Below, one piece after another: positions 34,900 through 46,385 of a stretch of 64,000 nucleotides of DNA (positions within the stretch are counted from its first letter, which is position 1; the number at the start of each line of letters is the position of its first letter). A model generated the notes under the pieces. It had not been told where the DNA came from and made no database searches. It saw nothing but the letters and a program-made list of their open reading frames with translations. Origin of the DNA: Triticum aestivum (Eukaryota; Streptophyta; Magnoliopsida; Poales; Poaceae); contig NC_057804.1 in assembly GCF_018294505.1 (NCBI RefSeq), positions 253,960,989-254,024,988 of the forward strand, in the 5' to 3' direction. The translations under genes were made by a program, and so were the position numbers.

Positions 34900-36230
34900 C
34901 TCCTTAGGATTAGCACCTTTTGTTCCCTGCGAGGAATAGAAGTACCACCCCGCGGGGTTATGTAAGGCGCTGGCCACGTGTTTTGTGAATATTATATCCT
35001 CATGACGAATTAATGCGAGATGCTTGTCCTGTCCCGGTTTGGCTCCCCCTTTCTTTCCTCACGAGGGCTTGGTGCTCTATGCTGACAGGTCCCGGTCCCC
35101 ATGCAGGCTTCAGCCGTCGCTGGTATGCCAGGTCGCGATGCTGTGGTCAAGGCCAGGAGGTGAGCGGCCCAAGGTCCAGTAAGAGCCCCTGAGTCGCGAT
35201 GCTCAGGAGGTCCCCTTTAGTGCTCAAGCAGCCTCCGCTGGGCGAGAAAGGCAAGCAACATTGCCGTGACAGAGCTGCAGTAGGCAAGGGTTAAGCGCTG
35301 AGTCAAATCAGTTTTCGCGTGACTTATCTCGTAGGTTTGGAGTAGTTTTCGTTGAGGCGCTGGGCCTGCATGGCGGCAGCTGAGGTGCTGCTAGGTTAGG
35401 CCCTCGCGAGCTTCTTCCCTCTCCCCCGCACTTTCCTTAATGCTCTACGTCCTCAGGTCTGGCCCTCGAGCGAGCTCAGCCGCCGCTGGTATGACAGGTC
35501 ATGATGCCGTGGGTCAAGGCCAGGGGGTGAGGGCTGGAGAGCCAGTAAGAGCCCATGAGTCGCGATGCTCATGCGCCCCCCTTTTAACGTGCAAGCGGGT
35601 CATGCCGGAGAGAAGGAGAGAAGGCTCGCGATGCCACCAGTGTTACTCCTGGAGCGGGTCCTGCATATCAATCACGAGGGGAAACAAGGTTTGTCGTCAT
35701 GGTTGCCAGCTAACCATTGGTCACTCCGAGGGAGTGATTGGGGCACTGAGGGCCTGGTGAGGTGGCGCCTCGTGGGGCTGCCGCGGCCAGAGCTAAGCCA
35801 CTCAGATTTTTCGGTGTTGCAGGGACGGACCCGTGCGCAAGTGTCGTGCCAGAGCAAGCGGCTCCGAAGGTAGGTGTCAATCAAGCAGGCGATTAAGTCG
35901 AGCACGTTAAGCATGAAGGAGCAAATCCATTTCAAATAGACGCGGAAGAAGTAAACGCCACCGGGTCTAGCCCGAGTAGCCTGGGGATAATGCAGCCCGA
36001 GGGGCACCCCAACAAGGTAGGTAAAGAGCATTAAGCAAAATGGATACATGCCGCAGGGACGGACCCCGCGACCTGGGAATGATGCGGCCCTGCGGGCGCT
36101 CCCAGCTGAAGATAGAACTTGAAAAGATGTCACCTGATACCATTGCAGAGCGAGTGTCGGAGTAGCTGACGACGCGTGGTGAAGAAGCCAACCGTCACGA
36201 GCCTCCGGAGCCCTGAGCCTCGGGAGGCTC
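34900..36230. repeat. Spacer with degenerate duplications
   Basis: About 130 bp at 35100-35235 is repeated at 35462-35600 (shared CGCTGGTATG, CAGGTC, GGTCAAGGCCAGG, AGTCGCGATGCTCA). A second pair is CCTGGGGATAATGCAGCCC near 35980 and CCTGGGAATGATGCGGCCC near 36073. No coding content is supported. Confidence 0.7.
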
Positions 36231-36269
36231 CGAGGGTCCGGGCGGCTCTTCAAGGTCGATCTCCATCTC

Positions 36270-36665
36270 CTCCAGGAACGGGCGGTGCCTGGCCACCTGA
36301 GCTTCTAGGATGCTCCTCATCAGTCGCTGATGGGTAGCAGCCACGTTCGGCAGGCTGAAGGGCATGCGAACGTAGCTGTGAGGTGGACCCTCACAACGCC
36401 CCACGCATGAAGGACAGAGGCGCTCCTGAGACGTGGCTCGGTTGAGCCCTGGTACGTTGATGCAGACACGCAGCCCACCATCCTCGCCGGGATGTGGGGC
36501 CACGGTGGGTAGGCGGCGACTGCCGCGCATGACTCTTGACTGCTGTAGCTCCTGAATGTTTCTCGTGATGAACTCCTGATGGTTTGGCCCTCCTTGCCTC
36601 ATGCCTTCTTGAGGGAAACGTGCCTTGAAGCACACCTCCAAGTGGTGCCCGAGCGCCTCCCTCAT
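36270..36665 (-). pseudogene. Reverse transcriptase remnant with internal deletion
   Basis: Minus strand, 36665 to 36270. It opens with text matching the segment before gypsy RT, then GGLRVCINVPGLNRA (usually a KxRxCxDYxxLN block). It jumps directly to RMPFSLPNVAATHQRLM, a form of the MPFGLxNAxATFQR block. The stretch normally lying between, with the first catalytic aspartate, is missing, and the YVDD block does not follow. It cannot encode a working enzyme. It is the only pol trace in this element. Confidence 0.75.
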
Positions 36666-37056
36666 GACCTTGGCGAGGTCGGTGGCCCTCCAGGAGAGAG
36701 CCCCCGAGCCCTGCCCAAGGGGGGCGCCAGGCGCGCCTTCCTATGCGACAGAGGGTGGCGCCCCTTGAACGGGCGCGGGTCCTGATGCAACACTTCGGAG
36801 GCGCCTGCCTCGCGAGTGTTTGGGCCAGGTGAAGCCTTCTTCTTTTTGGGGTCCGCCTTTGGGAGTCCCCTGCTCCTGTGATTTGGGTCTTCGATTGCCG
36901 CGACCTGGAAGGCACGCTCAAGAGAACATACTGCATCCCTCTCCTCGCAAGGCATTATGATGATTCCACTGCTTCCTGGCATCTTAGTACAAACTGTCAG
37001 CGTGCGAACGGCAGGGTAGTGGCTTTCCATTCTCCCATGATACAAGCTTCCGAGAG

Positions 37057-37186
37057 CCCTTGGATCTGAGATCGAACGGTTGCATGGCGTGATTCTAGAC
37101 CTATGGGTGAATATCCTATCCTGGAGGGTTATTCTACAAATTTTTAGCAACATAGCATGAGACCATTTGATCTCAGATCCAAGGGT
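37057..37186. repeat. Short foldback element
   Basis: Arms CCCTTGGATCTGAGATCGAA (from 37057) and its complement ending at 37186 match at about 22 of 25 positions and enclose about 80 bp. MITE-like; superfamily not determined. Confidence 0.7.
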
Positions 37187-37394
37187 TGCCAGCAGCCCAT
37201 ATCATGGTCGCGCCTACCACGACCATCGCGTCACTCACGCGGTCGCGCCCTTGGAGATTTAACATGGTGCGTTTGGCTATCTGATGTTGGCATGTCATAC
37301 ATAGTCATCACTTAGTCACTCATACTACAACAAGTTTAGCTATAAGGTTGGCTATAAGTGTATTTTTTTACGTCTATCTATCTCTTTCTTCGTA
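37187..37394. other. AT-rich spacer of the MITE cluster
   Basis: No coding content. ACTACAACAAGTTTAGC followed by TATAAGGTTGGCTATAAG at 37325-37360 looks like the end of another MITE, which would continue past the nested Stowaway to about 37720, but I cannot find a clean partner terminus. Confidence 0.35.
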
Positions 37395-37475
37395 CTCCTT
37401 TCGTCCCATAATATAAGAACGTTTTTGACACTAGTGTAGTGCCAAAAATATTCTTATATTATGGGACACATGGAG
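37395..37475. mobile_element. Stowaway MITE (Thalos-like), 81 bp
   Basis: CTCCTTTCGTCCCATAATAT at the left and the inverted ATATTATGGGACACATGGAG at the right, flanked by TA. Stem-loop structure around GACACTAGTGTAGTG. Stowaway elements insert at TA. The family name is from memory. Confidence 0.92.
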
Positions 37476-37721
37476 TACTAGTATTTATTGCATTTTCCAA
37501 GGAGTGACCTCTTCCAATGAAATAGTGTTCTTATTAGTTTTTTGTTGCTAAGTTTGCTTCATTTATTTTGCTATAGACTCAAAATTGCCTTTTCAACTAG
37601 GTACACGCGCTTAGCACCATTTCTTCCTTGGGTCACCAAACTAGTCTCTCTCTTCTTAATTAACTTGCCACATCAGACTTTATGCCTATGTGGCAAGCTT
37701 AGCACCTCTAGGAGCAAGTGA

Positions 37722-38110
37722 GGCTGCTTGTAATGGGAGTATCATAGGTAGTGTCATGCATGCCAACTATGCAATCTTGATGAGGTGACGTCAAATTAAA
37801 TGAAGCAAAGAGAGAGTTGAGTATCATAATATGATAATGTATCGTATTAAATGATGTGCTACTATGTGTCATGCATGACAATAAATAAACTATCCTATGA
37901 TACCATCACATGATACTATGCATTACGGATGTAGTATCATACTCCCTCCATCTGGAAATACTTGTCGGAGAAATGGATGTATCTAGACGTATTTTAGTTC
38001 TAGATACATCCATTTATATCCATTTATGCGACAAGTAATTCCGGACGGAGGGAGTACAAAAGTATCATATGCATGATACTAGTATATGATACTCTCCATT
38101 ACGACCAACC
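37722..38110. mobile_element. MITE with nested Stowaway element
   Basis: Left GGCTGCTTGTAATGGGAGTA and the complement of the right end GGTTGGTCGTAATGGAGAGT form imperfect terminal inverted repeats. Internal TATCATA words recur. It contains the 113-bp Stowaway at 37942. The target duplication is not clear, so the superfamily is open. Confidence 0.65.
37942..38054. mobile_element. Stowaway MITE (Athos-like), 113 bp
   Basis: CTCCCTCCATCTGGAAATAC and the inverted ATTCCGGACGGAGGGAG, flanked by TA at 37940-37941 and 38055-38056. The inner stem is GGATGTATCTAGACG / CTAGATACATCC. Nested in the MITE at 37722-38110. Confidence 0.94.
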
Positions 38111-40164
38111 TAAGTACAATAATGTGCTTTACATGGCATTTTTGCATATGTGGAGGAAAGAGAGGCAAGGAAAAAGTGTTGAAGTGGGCTCTCATGCAAG
38201 AGCCAGCCTCTACTACATGGTGGAGCATTGGGAGAGGCACCTGTATGGAGGTGTTCAGGAATCAGGAGACTCACGCCGGTCGTAGCACAGCAGTTAAAAT
38301 GATAATGGCAAGTCAAAACACGTGGCCCCACTTGTCCAGCAGTAACTCGCTGTCAAATCACACAGCCCTACGTTTGCATCAGCCTACCCCCTCGTCTTCT
38401 CGCGTCTCTCTTGAACCGACTAGGCGGAACTACCCCGCCTACCACGCAGGAAAAGCCCCGCCCTCGACTTTTAAATAGTATAGTATACTAATTTTGTATC
38501 CATGGATTGCGTCATGGAGCAAAGCCTCTAGAAAACGGCGGTACACATGTATGTAGTATACAGCATGCCCGTTGCATTCGCGTCGCACCCCAGACGGTCG
38601 GTCAGTCTGGCACACTGCTCTCCGAATGGAACACACATCATATTGCATTTGCACACACATGTGGGACCGCAATTGAGAACTAACCATAGGCACACTCCCC
38701 GGCCCCGCAAGTCAGGTGACTTAATAGAAGAGGGAGATGAGCGAGAGTACTAGAGAAGTGTTGTACTACGTTGGTGCCTGGATGATCCCTGCAAGACACG
38801 GAAGATCAATTCATCCATGCATGTGCCCAGACTCCAGCAGACACGCCTGGATTGGCTATCGTCTACATATCGTGCAGGCTGTGTTGTACATGGCTATAGT
38901 TGTCGTGAGAAATCTAAAAAAAGGTTTCTTGTCATCTCGCAAAATTAGGTGTCATGTGCTTCGGATCACTACGAGGGTTAAATAGCGACAACTGAGTTGG
39001 GCTATTCATTGGGGGCACATGCATGAAGACTACTCGGCTGCCATCTAGGTCAAGCCGGCTATGTCAATTAGGACATCTATCGACGGACACCTTTTCTACA
39101 ACTTTATCTTCAATTTTAGCTTTGTTCCTCGTCTAGTTTGTTCGTCGGGATTCATGTTGTATCCTTTGGGTAGCGAGGATATGATTTCTGGTCATGTGGC
39201 ATTTTTTCGTGTTATATGCTATAATCCGGCGCTTCAGATCCAAATGACGACAACTGCGCCTCCGGGCCACGTGCATGAAGACTTCTCGACAGTCATTGAC
39301 GAGGTCAAGCCGGCTCCAGTAGACAAAAGAAAACTAGTACTACTCCACTATATAGGCAGGAGCCTCCGCGCTTGCTTGCTAGTGTTGCTCTCTTCACATT
39401 GTCTCGGCCTCTCCAGATCTAAACACGACACCGGTGGCCACACACACTCTCTCTCTCTGCTCCCCACTGGTCACAGATCCAACCGGATCCTCTCCACAGG
39501 GGAAGGTGAGAAGGTGCAACATTCATGCAGTCATCCTCAGCGACGGCTCTTACCCATTGCTCGCGTGTCCCGATCAGCTTGCCTTGTCGTTCTCTCCCAA
39601 TCACCGCTGGCGAGGGAGGGCCTCTGACCCCTTCTTCCTCGCTGCCGTAGTGTGGGCAGATCCGGCCTCCCGCCGCCCACCTATCGACATCGCGGCGACC
39701 ATCAGGTATAACTTCCTTCGAAACCGGCCTTGCTCTACTTCCCGAGCTCCTGATGTCGCTGCATTTGTATCTTTTACTATTTCTCAGGACCCCTCGTAGA
39801 TAGGATCAATCGGCTGTTCGAAAACCACCTAATTGTTTTTACGTTTAAGAGGTAAAACTTGTTCATGCACTCGAATCTAATACTACTTGGTTCAAACAAG
39901 GAAGAAAGGGGGTGGGGTGGGGAGGATTTGTTACCTGAATCTAGGACTTTGTCGAAAGAGGAAATAATGGGTGCGAAAAGTAGCAGAGACTGGCTATCCA
40001 ACTGGTCTCTAGGTCTAATAGGGAAATAAAGGGAAACGTAGTACAAACTCAATATAAACTCGATCTATTGGTTGAAAAAGGAAAGAAAGTGGGGACTGGG
40101 GGACAAGTCAACAGAATAAGTCAAGCACTAGATTTGCTAGCCTCACACAGTATAAGGTGGCTAT
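38111..40164. other. CACTA-3 internal DNA, possible captured gene fragment
   Basis: No named protein. Two similar stretches of about 75 bp (38986-39060 and 39245-39317) share GACAACTG, GCATGAAGACT and GGTCAAGCCGGCT. A TATA-like CTATATAGG at 39348-39356 precedes an open plus-strand stretch ending at a donor-like ATCAGGTATAAC near 39706. This looks like promoter plus first exon of a plant gene but cannot be named. The Fatima-like element cuts the segment at 40165. Confidence 0.35.
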
Positions 40165-40646
40165 TGTCGGTGTCAAAACCGGTAGATCTTGGGTAGGGGG
40201 TCCCGATCCGTGCGTCAAGGCTGATGGTAACAGGAAGCCAGGGACATAGATGTTTACCCAGGTTTGGGCCCTCTCGATGGAGGTAAAACCCTACTTCCTG
40301 CTTGATTAATATTGATGATATGGGTAGTACAAGAGTAGATCTACCACGAGATCGTAGAGGCTAAACCCTAAGAGCTAGCCTATGATGGTATGATTGTAAT
40401 TGTGATTGGCCTTCTAAGGACCAACCTCTCCGGTTTATATAGACACCGGAGAGGGCTAGGGTTTACATGGAGTCGGTTACAAGAAAGGAAAGATAATATC
40501 CGGATCGCCAAGCTTGCCTTCCACGCAAAGGAGAGTCCCATCCGGACATGGGCCAAAGTCTTGTGTCTTGTGTCTTCACGCTTCAATAGTCCGGACGTTG
40601 TACACAGTCCGGCTGTCCGGATACCCCCTAATCCAGGACTCCCTCA
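40165..40646 (-). repeat. 3' LTR of the Fatima-like element
   Basis: 482 bp. The polypurine-type GGTTCAAGGGCTAC sits just inside it on the minus strand (40647-40660). TATA-like TCTATATAAACC at about 40433-40444 (minus). Confidence 0.93.
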
Positions 40647-41086
40647 GTAGCCCTTGAACCAGGTTTCAATGACGATGAGTCCGGCGCGCAGTATTGTCTT
40701 CGGCATTGCAAGGCGGGTTCCTTCTCCAAATACTCCAAAGTAGTCATCGAACACTTCAATCGTGTCCGGATTCACAAGATGATCTTTACACACCGCTGTA
40801 GAGAGAATGATATTTCACAAATGCAAGCTTCTGACAACTTTTGCTGATGACATGACATGTTATGATGGTCGGATCATTATTCGATCCGTTTTCCCACAAC
40901 CAGCTACAACGCATATTGTGAGGCGGTTTCTTTGACACGTCTTGTCAAAGCAGAGATCGTGTCCCCTTATCACGGGATTCTCATCAATACGGGTATGGGT
41001 AATCTCACCACGCCATTAATCGTGGTGCTTGGGAAACAAGCAATTCTCAACGGGCAAGTGGGGAGGCGCACTTCTCTCGGGTCCTC
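40647..41086. other. Upstream region of the antisense gene
   Basis: 440 bp between the LTR and the TATA box at 41087. No gene. Probably promoter of the antisense gene and 3' untranslated part of the element. Confidence 0.5.
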
Positions 41087-41093
41087 TATAAAG
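41087..41093 (+). promoter_or_regulatory. TATA box of the antisense gene
   Basis: TATAAAG in the context CCTCTATAAAGGGA, 111 nt before the ATG at 41198, on the strand opposite to gag-pol. Confidence 0.6.
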
Positions 41094-41197
41094 GGATAAG
41101 ATTTCCCCATTTTCACCCACGCCTTCTTCCTCCTTTGCCCAATCTTACCCCCTCAACTTCCAGCTCCCAAGCCCAAGTCTTCTCCGCACAGCTAAAC

Positions 41198-44100
41198 ATG
41201 TACGGAGCAGGAGGCAAGTGGGTGGCTTCCACCATCAAGGAGAAGCACATCGCAAATCTTCGGGTGGCCGGATACTTGGCCGCGTACATAGCGCACCGGC
41301 TACCGGATGCCAGGCAGGTCATTCCGACCCTAGGACCCCATGAGAGGGTCGTTTTTGTCACCCACTTCGTCCGTGGACTGGGATTTCCACTCCATCCCTT
41401 CATCCGCGGGCTCATGTTCTACTACGGGCTAGATTTCCATGATCTAGCCCCAAATTTCGTCCTCAGCATCTCAGCGTTCATCGTCGTATGCGAGGCCTTC
41501 CTCCGCATCGGGCCTCACTTTGGCCTATGGCTGCAAACATTCTGCATGAAGCCGAAGGTTGTAAGCGGCCAACAAGCGCAGTGCGGAGAGGCCATGGTGG
41601 GCAGAATGCCCAACGTCACATGGCTCGACGTCTCCTTTGCGGAGACCGTAAAAGGATGGCAATCGGGGTGGTTCTACATCACCGAGCTGCGCGGCCCAAG
41701 TGAGCAGCGGCCCCCGAATTCAGATCTGGAGCCCCCATGTGGCTCACCTCCTGGGAAAGGAAGGGCCTGTCCTGGGGCGATTCCACGGAGCTGACCGGAC
41801 TCCAGACATGCATCAAAAGCATGAAGGACATGAACATCAAGCTTGTCAACGTGATCCAGGTCATGCTCGTTCGCCGGATCCTGCCCTACCAGAGGCGGGC
41901 AGTCAATATGTGGGAGTTCGTCCCGACCGAACACCGGACGCTCCTGAAGCTCTACGACATGACGCACAAAGGCGCATGGAAGGTGCTATTCAAGGCCTCT
42001 GAAGTACCTCCTCCCACATCCGAGGACCGCGGGCTTCACGCCGCGTGGGCTCCTAGTCAGGTGAGTTTGCAGACTGCCACCGGACCCGGTTCTTTCCAAT
42101 ATATTCATGGGAGAGCCTTAAGTAGTTATGCATGTTTGCTTCTGGTTTATGTGGAGACAGCAGAACAGGTTTACTGTCCGCCTCCGCTGCCAGAAGGCCC
42201 AGCTAATGCTCTCCTAACGGAGATGCTGGTCCCGACACCGTACAAGGTGCCGGAGAAGAAGGCCGAGAAGAAGGCACCGGGGACCCGAAAGGGTCTTCGG
42301 TGCAAGGTTGTGCCAGAAGCCTCGTCCGAAGACGACGAGGCACACTCCTCCCACAAAGGGGAGGAAGAAGAAGAAGAGGAATACGCCCCATCCGAAAAGG
42401 ATGAGGGGTCCGAGGAGGTGGACCAGGGGGCTGGAAAAGGCCCTCGGCGTTAGGCCATCATACCCTTGTCGTCTGATGACGATGAGACAGGTTCCCCCCG
42501 CGGAAGCGGGAAGAACCAAGAAGAAACTCTACCTCCCTGTACTGGGGAGGAGAGGAAGAGAAAAGCCACCCCGGAGGGGGAGGCTGGGGCGTCCAAGAAG
42601 GGGAAGGTATCCCTTCCGGACTATTCTGCCACGGCCGCTCACAACGAGGAGGGGTGGCTGCCCAGGGGGAAGCCCCCAGTGCGATCGTAAGTGTCCGCAT
42701 TCTATCATGGTTTCACTTCATAGTTTTTATACTTATATTGCCGAACATATATGCAGTCCGGCTAGGGATCACCCTAAGGTATCTTCCTCCAGATCCCTGA
42801 GCGATTCGGAGATGAATTCGCTTCCGACAGCCACTACTCCTCAACCCGCGGACGACACGGAGGTGTTGTCCCAGAGGCTCCCAGAGCGGGGGGAGGTGAC
42901 TCTGGAGACGCCCCGAGGCGGGGTCCTAGACGTCGGACACGCGGGGTTCAAGATCCCTGCGGATCCTGTCGGCGAGAGCCATGGCCAGCCGGGCTCTCCG
43001 CCGAACGCAATTCCGGAACCTTCGATGGTTCTGGACTCAGGGGGCGACTGCTCGTTAGGGAGGGCGAGTCGTATGTATCGAGGACTTACGTTGCACATGA
43101 GGCGCCGGACTGTCTGCTGGAAGCGCTTCGCGGCGCTTCCATGGATGAAGAGCACCGTACTCTCATGAGTATGGTGATTCGGAAGGTTATGTCCGCCAAG
43201 AGCGGACTAACTGAAGCTTGCACCAGCCTCTTGACAGGCTTCTAGGTAAGTAAGAAATATGTGTAAGATTACCGCCCACTAGGTAGTAGCCCCTGATACT
43301 CTGTTTGGTGTTCGGAAAGAAAAGTCAAACGGAGGGTCAATTATAATCCGCAGGAGCCTAATAATAAGAATTGTTGTGAATAAGCAGGATGTGCTACTTG
43401 CTGCTGCTGCCCGTACTGCTGAGGTTACCGAGCTAAAGCTGGACCTGGAACAGGCGCGGGGAGAGCTTGACCTCACGAAGAGGCAGCTCGAAGAGAACAA
43501 GGGTAAGTGATTCCCGCTCTTATGCATTTAAGGATAGGCAGAATTGGTCAGTCTAACACCTAAGTGTCATGACTGTGTACCAGGGGCCACCGCCGAAGTG
43601 GCGTCCCTGAAGAAGGCGCTGTCCGAGGCCGAAGACAAGGTGGCCTTGGAATGCAAAGAGCACAAAAAGCAAAGTGCTAGAGTGGGCGAGGTACAAAAAG
43701 AGCTCCATGACCTCGGCAAGAAGTGCGAGTCCGTGGAGCATGATCTGAAGGTGAAAGAGGCCGAGCTTGCGAAGGCCCTTGTAAATTTGAAAGATGCCAA
43801 GGCCGAAGCCAGGAAAGCACAGCAGGAGACCCAAGAGGCCAAAAAGATAGCGGCGGGTAAGAAGTTCTTTATGCAAAGCAAACATGTGGAGGAGGCATTT
43901 ATTTTACTTACTAGAATTCGGAGCTCTCCAGGGGAACTTGCAGATCTGCCACGCAGTGTATCGGACGCTGCGGAGTTCTACCGTGCCCAGGAGGGGAGCT
44001 CAACGGAGAAGTTGTTCTGGTCCCAGTATGATGGGGCCAAACATCCAATGCCTCTGAGCGACCAACTGAAGCAGTTGGTCGAACTCCATAGGGCGGCCGA

Positions 44101-44416
44101 ACTGGCTATGAAGGGCTTCATAGTCCGGATGTGGCCTGGTGAGCTCCTGCCCAGTAGCTACTTTGGCCTGACCAAGCGGATGGTGGATGCCTGCTCACGG
44201 CTTGAAGTGATCAAGTGGTCCGTTTGCATCAAGGGTGCCTGCCGGGCCTTTGCCCGCGTCAATGTGCATTGGGACAAGCTGCATGTGGAGAAGCTGGTCA
44301 AGGACGGGCTGCCGGAGGGCAAGGCGCATCGCCATCCCGAAATGTACTATGATGGCGTGATGAAGGGTGCTCGTCTCGTCGCCGATGATTGTACCAAGGA
44401 CGCCATTTTAGAATGA
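41198..44416 (+). pseudogene. Antisense spliced gene of the Fatima-like element (putative gypsy-type transposon protein family)
   Basis: ATG at 41198. Later introns have clean boundaries: 42687-42756, 43246-43387 and 43503-43583, all GT...AG; another probably starts at 42061. The first exon has LGFPLHPFIRG, YYGLDFHDLAPN and ETVKGWQSGWFYITE, matching the family I know as PF04195 (plant gypsy-associated, function unknown). An acidic Lys/Glu-rich middle follows (42240-42690). The last exon (43584-44416) is a coiled coil and then a globular part with SSYFGLTKRMVDACSRLEVIKWS. A one-base shift near 41690 and a TGA at about 41701 break the first exon; otherwise the frames are open. It runs against gag-protease and shares the element's space head to tail with it. 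Confidence 0.8.
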
Positions 44417-45758
44417 ATTCACTTATGTCATGTTTGTGTTTTAAGGACGAAGTTACTTGCACTATGTAGCGCTTATGTTTATTTAAAATATTACCTTCTG
44501 TGCGGCTATTTATAAAATTCTGAAAGTAGGCCAGTCGTCGGCTTCTGCCCCCACGTAACTAATACAGGGGTGTTCGTGGAAACCCGGACACTCTTTATCC
44601 AAATGTTTGGTCCATTAAGGAGGTGTCCGGCGCATCAAACAAGGAAATCGGACTATGCGGCTTTATAACTTTCATTTATCCATAGAAGTCTACAACTTTA
44701 AATTTCGGCGAAGCCCCTACAATTTGGAAGGCCGAATCGGGGCGCTATACACGCCTAGATCGAACGAAGCCGATTTATCGCCTAAATCGGAAAATCTTTA
44801 AGGATTTTAAGACCTCTCGAACAGTGACCAGCTCTCGCCACATCATGCCGGTCAGTTTTCGGCTTTCTCTACTGCGGTGCTCGTCCGGAAGAACCGGGAC
44901 ACAATCACAGTAGTTCTCCCTGCGCTACCTTAGCCAATATAACAGAACGTAAGGCACCAAAACAAGGGAGCCGGGCTATCCCAACTGTAGACCCAAGACA
45001 TGATTCAGAGCTGATGCATATAGTGCTATAAGTTCGAGGTGCCGCACTGTTGAAAGTGTTCGGACTTTATTTGCCATATTACGGGGCGCCATGAGAAGCC
45101 CCTGGCAAACTGACCGCACCAAGGTGTACGGATGCAATATCAAATAAACATTTATAAGAGAGAAAAATGCTCAAATAAAGATAATAAGCTGACGCTATAT
45201 ATAATCTCCCATTGACAAAAAATATGTTTAAGCGTATGTTTACAATGGATGCATTAAGCAGAGATAAAATAGGACTATTTGACATGTCCTATCCAAGGGC
45301 AGGTTGTGTACAGATAGATAAAGCAGGTATAATGATCGTAAATAGATTCCACCTGGGTATTTCCTTCTGTGCACAACGTCTGTTGCCTCCTTGGATGTCT
45401 CTCCCATATAAGTCCGGCAATTCGGCTCTTCTGAGGATGCTGCACTAACGCGCTGTCCTGAAATGTAAGAGGGAAAGAGTATGAAGGTATTTGGCGGTTA
45501 CCCGCACTATTGACTGAGTCGTTGATGCGCCTCCGCCTATGCCCACGGTATCTTGAGTGCGTAATTCTGTATGCGTGGCATGAATGCTGCTTTGAAGGGG
45601 CTTGGGCGGAGGCCGGACAGCCAATCATGCTCTTGGCGTTCCTGATGATCCTATTGCGGGGTGCTCCGGACTCGCTTGACTGTGCTCGAAGTTGTCGCCG
45701 GATTGGTTTGTCGGAGTAGGCTGCATTGTACTTCTGCCACGAGGGTTGCCGTATGTTC
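44417..45758. other. Junction between antisense gene and protease
   Basis: 44417-45270 is AT-rich with no frame worth calling. 45275-45758 is open on the minus strand but matches no pol domain I know; it may be the shortened tail after the protease. The absence of RT/integrase here is what makes the element non-autonomous. Confidence 0.5.
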
Positions 45759-46385
45759 TTATATTCGAAGGGAGCGGTCCATATTTCCGTTGACAGTGAT
45801 GACCCCGCACGGTCCTGGCATCTTGAGCTTGAGGTATGCATAATGTGGTACCGCATTGAATCTAGCGAATGCAGTTCGTCTGAGTAGTGCGTGGTAGCCA
45901 CTGCGGAAAGGGACGATGTCGAAGATTAGCTCTTCGCTCCTGAAGTTGTCCGGGGATCCGAAGACCACTTCCAGTGTTACAGAGCCCGTACAGCGGGCCT
46001 CTACTCTAGGAATAACACCTTTAAAGCTGGTTTTAGTGGGCTTGATCCTCGAAGGGTCAATGCCCATTTTGCGCACTGTGTCCTGATAAAGCAGGTTCAG
46101 GCTGCTACCGCCATCCATAAGGACTCGCGTGAGGTGGAATCCATGGATGATTGGGTCTAATACCAATGCCGCTGAGCCGCCATGACGGATGCTAGTAGGA
46201 TGATCCCTACGATCAAAGGTGATCGGACAAGCTGACCATGGCTTGAATTTGGGGGCAACTGGCTCCATCGCATAGACGTCCCGTAGTGCTCGCTTCCGTT
46301 CCCGCTTGGGGATGTGAGTGGCGTAGATCATATTGACCATTTTCACCTGGGGGAAAATTTCTTTTGTCCCCCCGTATTCGGACAT
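45759..46385 (-). CDS. Retroviral-type aspartic protease region of the Fatima-like element
   Basis: An open minus-strand frame of 208 codons containing VLMDGGSSLNLLY, the active-site block in the DGGSS form common in this gypsy group, followed by FKGVIPRVEARCTGSVTLEV and FDIVPFRSGYHALL, the flap and C-terminal parts. In an active element this protease would cut the gag-pol precursor inside the particle. It lies downstream of gag in another frame and is followed by a stop instead of RT. The frame start is arbitrary, since the natural product is a polyprotein. Confidence 0.85.
   Translation of the reverse strand: MSEYGGTKEIFPQVKMVNMIYATHIPKRERKRALRDVYAMEPVAPKFKPWSACPITFDRRDHPTSIRHGGSAALVLDPIIHGFHLTRVLMDGGSSLNLLYQDTVRKMGIDPSRIKPTKTSFKGVIPRVEARCTGSVTLEVVFGSPDNFRSEELIFDIVPFRSGYHALLRRTAFARFNAVPHYAYLKLKMPGPCGVITVNGNMDRSLRI

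Larger units (their letters stand above)
33637..36960 (-). mobile_element. Internal remnant of the truncated gypsy-type element
   Basis: Extends right from the polypurine tract through an antisense gene (33968-34821) and spacer with internal duplications (34900-36200) to an RT remnant (36270-36665). The 5' LTR, gag, protease and integrase are absent. The right edge is approximate, just before the foldback at 37057. Confidence 0.65.

Noticed and set aside
42308..43168. 286-codon plus-strand frame
   Set aside because: It runs through the splice donor at 42687 and acceptor at 42756 in a different frame from the antisense gene. The spliced gene explains the region better.
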